Part shown: positions 40,544-47,792 of the stretch, one piece after another
How the letters are laid out: every line of letters starts with the position of its first letter
Position numbering within the stretch: position 1 is the first letter of the stretch
NCBI GenBank assembly: GCA_024235855.1
Contig: JACKLN010000005.1
Span: 124,001 to 188,000, forward strand
Direction of reading: 5' to 3'
DNA from: Burkholderiaceae bacterium
Lineage (GTDB): Bacteria > Pseudomonadota > Gammaproteobacteria > Burkholderiales > Burkholderiaceae_C
Length of the DNA stretch: 64,000 nucleotides
The notes under the pieces: model-generated
Database searches by the model: none
What the model saw: the letters and a program-made list of their open reading frames with translations, nothing else
What the model was told of the DNA's origin: nothing
Position numbers and translations under genes: made by a program

Positions 40544-41605
40544 GTGTTCGTGCGCGTAGGCATCAACGGCATGGGGCGGATCGGGCGGCTGGCCCTGCGT
40601 GCGGCGATGGGCGCCGCCGAACGGCCGGCGGACGACCCCCGGGCCGGCAACCGGCTGGAGGTGGTGCACCTCAACGAGATCAAGGGCGGCGCGGCGGCCA
40701 CGGCGCACCTGCTGGCCTTCGACAGCGTGCAGGGCCGCTGGCGCGCACACATCGCCGCCGACGGCGACGACGCGGTCCGCATCGGCAACCGTCGACTGGG
40801 CTTCTCGTCGCACGCCACGGCGGCCGAGGTCCCCTGGGGCGATCTGGGCGTGGACGTGGTGCTGGAGTGCACCGGCAAGTTCCTGACGCCCGAGACGCTG
40901 AAGGGCCACCTCGATCGTGGCGCCAAGCGCGTCATCGTCGCCGCGCCGGTGAAGGTCGCGACCGTCGAACACCCGGTGCTGAACATCGTCGTCGGCATCA
41001 ACCACCACCTGTACGACCCGGCGACACACCGCATCGTCACCGCCGCGTCCTGCACCACCAACTGCCTGGCGCCCGTGGTCAAGGTGGTGCACGAAGCGCT
41101 GGGCATCCGCCACGGCCAGATCACGACGATCCACGACCCGACCAACACCAACCTGGTGGTCGACGCGCCGCACAAGGACCTGCGCCGCGCGCGCAGTGCC
41201 ATGCTCAGCCTGGCGCCCACCACCACCGGCAGCGCCACCGCCATCGCGCTCATCTACCCGGAGCTCAAGGGCAAGCTCAACGGGCATGCGGTGCGCGCGC
41301 CGGTGCTCAACGCCTCGCTCACCGACTGCGTGTTCGAACTGCAGCGCCCGACCACCGCCGAGGAGGTCAACGCCTTGTTCGCCGCGGCCGCGGCCGGGCC
41401 GCTGGCCGGCATCCTGGGCTACGAGACGCGGCCGCTGGTCAGCGCCGACTACGCCCGCGACACGCGCAGCAGCATCGTCGATGCGTTGTCGACGATGGTC
41501 ACCGACGGCACGCTGCTGAAGGTCTACGCCTGGTACGACAACGAGATGGGCTACGCCTGCCGCATGGTGGACCTGGCCTGCCACCTGCAGCAGCAGGGGC
41601 TGTGA
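40544..41605 (+). CDS. ars-operon glyceraldehyde-3-phosphate dehydrogenase
   Basis: This 353-residue GAPDH has the NAD loop VGINGMGRIGRLALR and the catalytic cysteine in AASCTTNCLAPVVK (Cys170). In arsenic operons this enzyme uses arsenate in place of phosphate to form 1-arseno-3-phosphoglycerate, which ArsJ exports. The next gene is arsJ, which confirms the pairing. GTG 40544 is used here; GTG 40550 (giving MRVGINGMG) is equally plausible. It is unlikely to be the housekeeping glycolytic copy. Confidence 0.93.
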   Translation: MFVRVGINGMGRIGRLALRAAMGAAERPADDPRAGNRLEVVHLNEIKGGAAATAHLLAFDSVQGRWRAHIAADGDDAVRIGNRRLGFSSHATAAEVPWGDLGVDVVLECTGKFLTPETLKGHLDRGAKRVIVAAPVKVATVEHPVLNIVVGINHHLYDPATHRIVTAASCTTNCLAPVVKVVHEALGIRHGQITTIHDPTNTNLVVDAPHKDLRRARSAMLSLAPTTTGSATAIALIYPELKGKLNGHAVRAPVLNASLTDCVFELQRPTTAEEVNALFAAAAAGPLAGILGYETRPLVSADYARDTRSSIVDALSTMVTDGTLLKVYAWYDNEMGYACRMVDLACHLQQQGL

Positions 41606-41618
41606 GCCGCGGCACGCC

Positions 41619-42857
41619 ATGAACGCGGGCACCCGGCACTACCTCACCGTCACCGCGGCGTACTGGGGCTTCACGCTCAGCGACGGCGCGCTGCGCATGC
41701 TGGTGTTGCTGCACTTCTACCAGCTGGGCTATTCGCCGTTCACGCTGGCCTTCCTGTTCCTGCTCTACGAGGCGATGGGCGTGGTCGCCAACCTCGTGGG
41801 CGGCTGGCTGGCCACCCGCTACGGCATCGCACGCATGCTGGTGGTGGGCTTGGCCACGCAGATCACGGGCTTCCTGCTGCTGTCCGCACTGTCACCCGAC
41901 TGGACGGCGGTGATGTCGGTGGCGTGGGTGGTGCTGGCGCAGGGCGTGTGCGGCGTCGCGAAGGACCTGACCAAGACCGCCAGCAAGTCGGCCATCAAGC
42001 TCACCGCCGGCAGTGCGCAGGGCCAGCTCTTCAAGTGGGTGGCCTTCTTCACCGGCAGCAAGAACGCGATGAAGGGCGTGGGCTTCTTCCTCGGCGGCAT
42101 CCTGCTGCAGACCGTCGGATTCCAGGCGGCGCTGTGGCTGATGGCGGCGCTGCTGGCCGGGGTGCTGGTCGGCGTGCTCGGCTTCGTGCCGCGGCTGATG
42201 GGCAAGAGCAAGGCCTCGAAGTCCGCCAGGGAGCTGTTCGCCAAGAACCGCGGCATCAACCTGCTGGCGGCGGCGCGCGTGGCGCTGTTCGGAGCACGTG
42301 ACGTCTGGTTCGTCGTCGGCGTGCCGGTGTTCCTGTACGCGGCGGGCTGGACCTTCACGATGGTCGGCGGCTTCCTGGCGCTGTGGACCATCGGCTACGG
42401 CGCGGTGCAGGCCCTCGCGCCGGCGCTGGTGCGCCGCAGTGCCGACGGCCTGAGCACCGAGGTGCCCGCCGCCCGGCTGTGGTCGGGCCTGCTGGCCGTG
42501 GTGCCGGCCGCGCTGGCAGCACTGGTGATCGGCGACGTGCCGCACCTGGAGTGGATCGTCGTCGCTGGCCTCGGGGTCTTCGGCTTTGCGTTTGCCATCA
42601 ACTCGTCGGTGCACTCCTACCTGGTGCTGGCCTACGCCGGCTCGGAGAAGGCGGCCGAGGACGTGGGCTTCTACTACGCCGCCAACGCCATGGGCCGCTT
42701 CTTCGGCACGCTGATGTCGGGCCTGCTGTACCAGTGGGGCGGCCTCGCCTGGTCGCTGGCCGGATCGGCCGCGATGCTCGCCGCCTGCTGGGCGGTGACG
42801 CTGGCCCTGCCGCTGCGGCACGAACTGCCGGCAACGCCCGAACCGGTTGCGCGCTGA
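41619..42857 (+). CDS. arsJ: ArsJ organoarsenical efflux permease (MFS)
   Basis: This 412-residue major facilitator protein has about 11-12 hydrophobic helices. It opens NAGTRHYLTVTAAYWGFTLS and has the loop GVAKDLTKTASKSAIKLTA, typical of ArsJ. It exports 1-arseno-3-phosphoglycerate made by the GAPDH gene just upstream (13-base gap). The product then decays outside the cell to arsenate, so the pair gives arsenate resistance without reduction. Confidence 0.94.
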   Translation: MNAGTRHYLTVTAAYWGFTLSDGALRMLVLLHFYQLGYSPFTLAFLFLLYEAMGVVANLVGGWLATRYGIARMLVVGLATQITGFLLLSALSPDWTAVMSVAWVVLAQGVCGVAKDLTKTASKSAIKLTAGSAQGQLFKWVAFFTGSKNAMKGVGFFLGGILLQTVGFQAALWLMAALLAGVLVGVLGFVPRLMGKSKASKSARELFAKNRGINLLAAARVALFGARDVWFVVGVPVFLYAAGWTFTMVGGFLALWTIGYGAVQALAPALVRRSADGLSTEVPAARLWSGLLAVVPAALAALVIGDVPHLEWIVVAGLGVFGFAFAINSSVHSYLVLAYAGSEKAAEDVGFYYAANAMGRFFGTLMSGLLYQWGGLAWSLAGSAAMLAACWAVTLALPLRHELPATPEPVAR

Positions 42858-42899
42858 CGCCGGCGACCGAACCTTCGACGACCCCACGGAAGACGCCGC

Positions 42900-43394
42900 A
42901 TGAGCGACAGAACCTACGGCGTGCTGTTCGTGTGCACGCGCAACTCGGCCCGGTCCATTCTGGCCGAAGGCATTCTCAACGGTTTGGGCCAGGGCCGCTT
43001 CCAGGCACACTCCGCCGGCAGCCACCCCGCTGGCGCCGTGCACCCGGTGGCCCTGCAGACGCTGGCCGCCATGGGCCTGCCCACGGAGGGCTACCGCAGC
43101 AAGGACTGGGCGGAGTTCGCCCGGCCGGGCGCAGCGACGCTGGACTTCGTCTTTACCGTCTGCGACCAGGCCGCCGGCGAGGTCTGCCCGCTGTGGCCCG
43201 GCCAGCCGATGACCGCCCACTGGGGCGTGCCCGACCCGGCCGCGTTCACGGGCAGTGCCGACGCCACGGCCAAGGTCTTCCGCGACACCGCGCTGGTGCT
43301 GCGCCGGCGCATCGAGCTGATGCTGTCGCTGCCCATGGCCTCGCTGGACCGCCTGTCCCTTCAGCGCGAGTTGCGCGACATCGGCGCGCGCTGA
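42900..43394 (+). CDS. arsC: Arsenate reductase, low-molecular-weight phosphatase type
   Basis: This 164-residue protein has the PTP-like loop CTRNSARS (12-19) and HSAGSHPAG, as in thioredoxin-coupled or glutathione-type LMW-PTP arsenate reductases. Cys residues in FTVCDQAAGEVCP (near 83 and 92) could form the resolving disulfide relay. It reduces arsenate to arsenite for export by Acr3 immediately downstream. The protein is longer than most ArsC of this type (about 140), with a C-terminal helix extension. Confidence 0.9.
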   Translation: MSDRTYGVLFVCTRNSARSILAEGILNGLGQGRFQAHSAGSHPAGAVHPVALQTLAAMGLPTEGYRSKDWAEFARPGAATLDFVFTVCDQAAGEVCPLWPGQPMTAHWGVPDPAAFTGSADATAKVFRDTALVLRRRIELMLSLPMASLDRLSLQRELRDIGAR

Positions 43395-43419
43395 GCCCCT
43401 TGCTCGCCGTGGCCACCGG

Positions 43420-44481
43420 ATGAACCTCTTCGAACGCTGGCTCACGCTGTGGGTGGCGATGTGCATCGTCGCCGGCATCGTGCTCGGCCAGCTGTTCCCC
43501 GCCCCGGTGCAGGCCCTGGGCCGCCTGGAGGTGGCGCAGGTGAACCTGCCGGTGGGCCTGCTGATCTGGGTGATGATCATCCCGATGCTGCTGCGCGTGG
43601 ACTTCGGCGCGCTGGGCCAGGTGGGCCGGCACTGGCGCGGCATCGGCGTCACGCTGTTCGTCAACTGGGCCGTCAAGCCCTTCTCGATGGCGCTGCTGGG
43701 CTGGCTCTTCATCCGCCAGGTGTTCGCGCCCTGGCTGCCGGCGGAGCAGCTGGACAGCTACGTGGCCGGCCTGATCCTGCTGGCCGCAGCGCCCTGCACG
43801 GCGATGGTCTTCGTCTGGAGCCGGCTGACCCACGGCGACCCGCTGTTCACGCTCAGCCAGGTGGCGCTGAACGACACCATCATGGTGTTCGCCTTCGCGC
43901 CCATCGTGGCGCTGTTGCTGGGGCTGTCGGCCATCACCGTGCCCTGGGCCACGCTGCTGGTGTCGGTGGGCCTGTACATCGTGGTGCCGGTGATCGCCGC
44001 ACAGGTCATCCGCCGGGCCCTGCTGCGGCGGGGCGGCACCGCGGCGCTGGACGCCGCGCTGACCCGCATCGGCCCCTGGTCGGTGGCCGCGCTGCTGGCC
44101 ACGCTGGTGCTGCTGTTCGCCTTCCAGGGCCAGGCCATCCTGGCGCAGCCGCTGGTCATCGCCATGCTGGCGGTGCCCATCCTGATCCAGGTGGTCTTCA
44201 ACGCGGCCCTGGCCTACGGCCTGAACCGGCGGCTGGGGGAATCGCACGCCGTGGCCTGTCCGTCGGCGCTGATCGGCGCCAGCAACTTCTTCGAGCTGGC
44301 GGTGGCGGCGGCGATCAGCCTGTTCGGCTTCGAATCCGGTGCGGCGCTGGCCACCGTGGTGGGCGTGCTGATCGAGGTGCCGCTGATGCTGGCCGTGGTG
44401 CACGTGGTCAACCGCAGCCGGCGCTGGTACGACGCCGGCGCCGCCCGCGCGCGACAGACTGTCGCAGACGCCTCCGGGTGA
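43420..44481 (+). CDS. acr3: Arsenite efflux permease Acr3
   Basis: This 353-residue membrane protein is of the ACR3/BASS superfamily with ten helices. Family marks are WVMIIPMLLRVDFGAL, NWAVKPFSMALLGWLF and LAAAPCTAMVFVWSRL, whose Cys is essential in studied Acr3 proteins. It exports As(III) produced by ArsC. It is the last recognised gene of the arsenic cluster, 25 bases after arsC. Confidence 0.94.
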   Translation: MNLFERWLTLWVAMCIVAGIVLGQLFPAPVQALGRLEVAQVNLPVGLLIWVMIIPMLLRVDFGALGQVGRHWRGIGVTLFVNWAVKPFSMALLGWLFIRQVFAPWLPAEQLDSYVAGLILLAAAPCTAMVFVWSRLTHGDPLFTLSQVALNDTIMVFAFAPIVALLLGLSAITVPWATLLVSVGLYIVVPVIAAQVIRRALLRRGGTAALDAALTRIGPWSVAALLATLVLLFAFQGQAILAQPLVIAMLAVPILIQVVFNAALAYGLNRRLGESHAVACPSALIGASNFFELAVAAAISLFGFESGAALATVVGVLIEVPLMLAVVHVVNRSRRWYDAGAARARQTVADASG

Positions 44482-44523
44482 TCCCGTTGTCGGCGGCCGG
44501 CGGCTGCGGTAGTGTGCGGCGTC

Positions 44524-45267
44524 ATGCAGCCCCCGCATGACCCCGCCGGCCTCGACGACCCCGACGATCCCGACCGCCGCGCGCTGATGCGCGGCGCCGC
44601 CTGCATGGCCGGTGCCTGGGCGGCCACCGGCGCGCTGCCGGCCGTGGCCGGCACGGCGCGTGACTTCGCCCCTGCCCTGCTGGTGGACGAGCGCGGCGAC
44701 CCGTTTCGCGCGTCGGCGCTGAAGCCCGGCGAGGCCTGGCTGTTCAACTACCCGTTCGCGGCCTCGCCGGTGTTCCTGCTGCGGCTGGACAAGCCGGTGA
44801 CGCCGGCCGAACTGCAGACCGAGGACAAGGCCCGCTACACCACGCCGGCCGGCGTCGGCCCGCAGTCCAGCATCGTGGCCTTCTCCGCCATCTGCAGCCA
44901 CCAGCTGATGTACCCGACGCCGGCCATCAGCTTCATCGGTCTGCGCAAGGGCGTGGGCAAGGAGCCGGCGCACGTGATCCACTGCTGCGGCGACGACTCG
45001 CGCTACGACCCCGCCGCCGGCGCCCGCGTGCTGGCCGGCCCGGCGCCGCAGCCGCTGGCGGCCGTGCCGCTGGCCTGGGATGCGGCCGCCGACACGCTGC
45101 GCGCCCAGGGCGTGGTGGGCGGCGACCGCTTCGACGCCTTCTTCGAGAAGTACGCCTTCCGTCTCGAGATGGAGCGCGGCGGCCAGGCCCGTGCACGGGC
45201 GGCGGCCACCACCGTCGTGCGCCCGGCCAGCCGCTACAGCCGGCAGTGGCAGAGCTGCCCGGCCTGA
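44524..45267 (+). CDS. Tat-exported Rieske-like protein with altered cluster motif
   Basis: This 247-residue protein has a Tat-like signal (DRRALMRGAACMAGAW) and a Rieske-like domain. The first ligand motif is CSH (Cys124, His126) in AICSHQLMYPTP. The second is HCCGDDSRYDPAAG (153-166): Cys155 is present, but the residue where the second Rieske His is expected is Asp158. The rest (RYDPAAGARVLAGPAPQPLA) is typical of Rieske folds. It lies between acr3 and the PQQ dehydrogenase, in the same direction. A GTG at 44512 is an alternative start. It may still bind [2Fe-2S] through His153 or Asp158, or have lost the cluster. Confidence 0.75.
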   Translation: MQPPHDPAGLDDPDDPDRRALMRGAACMAGAWAATGALPAVAGTARDFAPALLVDERGDPFRASALKPGEAWLFNYPFAASPVFLLRLDKPVTPAELQTEDKARYTTPAGVGPQSSIVAFSAICSHQLMYPTPAISFIGLRKGVGKEPAHVIHCCGDDSRYDPAAGARVLAGPAPQPLAAVPLAWDAAADTLRAQGVVGGDRFDAFFEKYAFRLEMERGGQARARAAATTVVRPASRYSRQWQSCPA

Positions 45268-45300
45268 GCCGGTGAGCGGCCGCCCCACCCCCGCCACCGG

Positions 45301-45317
45301 CCCGGCGTGACGCCGGG
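45301..45317. terminator. GC hairpin after the Rieske-like gene
   Basis: CCCGGCG-TGA-CGCCGGG is a perfect 7-bp stem 34 bases beyond the stop codon, without a T-run. The rest of the 200-base gap must carry the promoter of the PQQ dehydrogenase; I could not pick out a sure -35/-10 or sigma-54 element. Confidence 0.4.
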
Positions 45318-45467
45318 TGTCACAGTCGAACGCACCGTTCTGGTACAGGTTTCAGGGTTAGCCCCCTGGTTCCGCGTCGTTTTGTCCGGCGTACCTTTCG
45401 GCCCGTCGCGACAGGGGCGGGAAAGGTTCCCGCCGCGACGATGTTCCACGGGACTGGAGAGGACGGA

Positions 45468-47207
45468 ATGCGAAACAAACTCTTGAGCCTGCTGGTCGGC
45501 GCTGCGCTGACTTCGCTGGGCGCCCAGGCGGCGGTGACCGACGCGATGATCGAGAACGACGCCAAGACGCCGGGCGACGTGCTCTCCTGGGGCATCGGCC
45601 AGCAGGGCCAGCGCTACTCGCCGCTGAAGCAGATCAACGCCGGCACCATCGGCAAGCTGGTGCCGGTGTGGTCGTTCTCGTTCGGCGGCGAGAAGCAGCG
45701 TGGCCAGGAAAGCCAGCCGCTGATCCACGACGGCATCATGTTCGTCACCGGCTCGTACTCGCGCATCTTCGCGCTCGACGCCAAGACCGGCCGCAAGCTC
45801 TGGAAGTACGAGCACCGCCTGCCCGACGGCATCATGCCCTGCTGCGACGTGATCAACCGCGGCGCCGCGCTGTACGACAACCTGGTCATCTTCGCCACGC
45901 TGGACGCGCAGCTGGTGGCGCTGGACCAGAAGACCGGCGATGTGGTCTGGAAGGAGAAGATCGACGACTACGCCGCCGGCTACAGTGCGAGCGCCGCACC
46001 GTTGATCGCCCAGGGCCTGCTGCTGACCGGCGTGTCCGGCGGCGAGTTCGGCGTCGTCGGTCGCGTGGAGGCGCGCAACCCCAAGACCGGCCAGATGGTC
46101 TGGACGCGCCCGGTGGTCGAGGGCCACATGGGCTACACCTACGACAAGGACGGCAACGCCAAGGAGAACGGCACCAGCGGCACCCCAGGCAAGACCTGGC
46201 CGGGCGACCTGTGGAAGACCGGCGGCGCCGCCACCTGGCTGGGCGGCACCTACAACCCGAAGACCGGGCTGGCCTACTTCGGCACCGGCAACCCGGCGCC
46301 GTGGAACAGCCACCTGCGCAAGGGCGACAACCTGTACTCCACGTCCACCGTCGCCATCGACGTGAAGACCGGGCAGATCGTCTGGCACTACCAGAACACG
46401 CCCAACGACGGCTGGGACTACGACGGCGTCAACGAGTTCGTCACCTACGACGACGGCGCGAAGATCCTGGGCGGCAAGGCCGACCGCAACGGCTTCTTCT
46501 ACGTGATCGACGCGAAGAACGGCAAGCTCGAGAACGCCTTCCCCTTCGTCAAGAAGATCACCTGGGCCACCGGCATCGACCTGAAGACCGGCCGCCCGAA
46601 CTTCGTGCCCGAGAACCGCCCCGGCGACCCGACGGCCGGCGCCGACGGCAAGAAGGGCAACGTGGTCTTCTCGGCCCCCAGCTTCCTGGGCGGCAAGAAC
46701 CAGATGCCGATGGCCTACAGCCCGGAGACCAGGCTGTTCTACGTGCCGGCCAACGAATGGGGCATGGAGATCTGGAACGAGCCCATCACCTACAAGAAGG
46801 GCGCGGCCTACCTGGGCGCTGGCTTCACGATCAAGACGCTGGGTGACGGCCCGATCGGTGCGCTGCGCGCCATCGACCCGAAGACCGGCAAGATCGTCTG
46901 GGAGGTGCCCAACAACGCACCGCTGTGGGGTGGGGTGCTGACCACCGGCGGCAACCTGGTGTTCTGGGGCACTCCGGAGGGCTACATCCAGGCCGCCGAC
47001 GCCAAGACCGGCAAGGTGGTCTGGAAGTTCCAGACCGGTTCCGGCGTGGTGGCGCCCCCGGTGACCTGGGAGGACAAGGGCGAGCAGTACGTGGCCGTGG
47101 TCTCCGGCTGGGGCGGCGCCGTGCCGCTGTGGGGCGGCGACGTGGCCAAGCGCGTCAGCTACCTGGAGCAGGGCGGCTCGGTGTGGGTGTTCAAGCTGCT
47201 GAAGTGA
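45468..47207 (+). CDS. PQQ-dependent alcohol dehydrogenase, predicted lanthanide type
   Basis: This 579-residue periplasmic quinoprotein has a signal peptide (RNKLLSLLVGAALTSLGAQA). It has the vicinal disulfide pair Cys125-Cys126 in MPCCDVINRG and repeated propeller blades (LDAKTGRKLW, IDVKTGQIVW, DAKTGKVVWKF). The catalytic site reads NDGWDYDGVNEF: Asp317 is the base and Asp319 is the extra acidic residue that marks lanthanide-dependent enzymes (XoxF, PedH). Calcium enzymes such as MxaF have Ala or Ser there. GGAGAGGA precedes the ATG. Likely substrates are short alcohols. Electrons probably pass to the cytochrome c encoded at 52.2 kb. Confidence 0.9.
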   Translation: MRNKLLSLLVGAALTSLGAQAAVTDAMIENDAKTPGDVLSWGIGQQGQRYSPLKQINAGTIGKLVPVWSFSFGGEKQRGQESQPLIHDGIMFVTGSYSRIFALDAKTGRKLWKYEHRLPDGIMPCCDVINRGAALYDNLVIFATLDAQLVALDQKTGDVVWKEKIDDYAAGYSASAAPLIAQGLLLTGVSGGEFGVVGRVEARNPKTGQMVWTRPVVEGHMGYTYDKDGNAKENGTSGTPGKTWPGDLWKTGGAATWLGGTYNPKTGLAYFGTGNPAPWNSHLRKGDNLYSTSTVAIDVKTGQIVWHYQNTPNDGWDYDGVNEFVTYDDGAKILGGKADRNGFFYVIDAKNGKLENAFPFVKKITWATGIDLKTGRPNFVPENRPGDPTAGADGKKGNVVFSAPSFLGGKNQMPMAYSPETRLFYVPANEWGMEIWNEPITYKKGAAYLGAGFTIKTLGDGPIGALRAIDPKTGKIVWEVPNNAPLWGGVLTTGGNLVFWGTPEGYIQAADAKTGKVVWKFQTGSGVVAPPVTWEDKGEQYVAVVSGWGGAVPLWGGDVAKRVSYLEQGGSVWVFKLLK

Positions 47208-47227
47208 CCGCGCACCTGCGAAGCGCG

Positions 47228-47785
47228 ATGAAGGGGCTGCCGCGAGGCGGCCCCTTTTTGCTGGCGGCAGCCCTGCTGGCAGGCGATGCCCTGGCCGCGC
47301 CCGACGGCACGCGCAGCGTCACGCTGCACGCGCGCGACGGCAGCACGTTGGTCATCGGCCAGGTGGCGTTCACGCCGCAGCCCGACGGCAGCGCGCGCTT
47401 CGCGCTCACGATGGACCACGCGCGCTTCAGCGACCACTTCCTGTCGATGCGCGAGTTCAAGTGCCTCTCGGGCGGCACCGAGATCCTGTGCCACGTGCCC
47501 TACCCCTATCCGCAGCCCGGTACGGTGCGCGACGGTGACCTGGCCTGGCTGGAGCACGCGCTGCTGTTCATGTTCAAGAAGCCCAGCGAGTTCGGCGCCA
47601 GGCTCTGGAACGGGGTCTACTGGCAGTTGAAACCGCAAGGCCAGGGCTGGGTCGGTACGCCGCAGGCGGTGGACCTGAACCTGATCAGTGCCCCGCCCGA
47701 CAAACCCGGCCCGCCCTTTCGCAAGCCGCTGCGCGACGACATGCCCGCCGACGCACGCTGGTTCGTGCGCCTGACGATCGACTGA
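47228..47785 (+). CDS. Exported protein of unknown function next to the PQQ dehydrogenase
   Basis: This 185-residue protein has a signal peptide (MKGLPRGGPFLLAAALLAGD, cleavage near ALAA). The mature part opens DGTRSVTLHARDGSTLVIG and includes ARFALTMDHARFSDHFLSM and CLSGGTEILCHVPYPYPQPG, with two Cys that may form a disulfide. It is not recognised. It follows the dehydrogenase stop by 20 bases. The first ten codons coincide with a strong intrinsic terminator hairpin (47231-47259), so expression probably depends on readthrough. Confidence 0.75.
   Translation: MKGLPRGGPFLLAAALLAGDALAAPDGTRSVTLHARDGSTLVIGQVAFTPQPDGSARFALTMDHARFSDHFLSMREFKCLSGGTEILCHVPYPYPQPGTVRDGDLAWLEHALLFMFKKPSEFGARLWNGVYWQLKPQGQGWVGTPQAVDLNLISAPPDKPGPPFRKPLRDDMPADARWFVRLTID
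47231..47259 (+). terminator. Intrinsic terminator after the PQQ dehydrogenase, overlapping the next start
   Basis: An 11-bp stem (AAGGGGCTGCC with GGCGGCCCCTT, one G-U pair, loop GCGA) is followed by TTT, giving five T in a row. It starts three bases after the first base of the next gene's ATG. Confidence 0.85.
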
Positions 47786-47792
47786 ACCCGCT

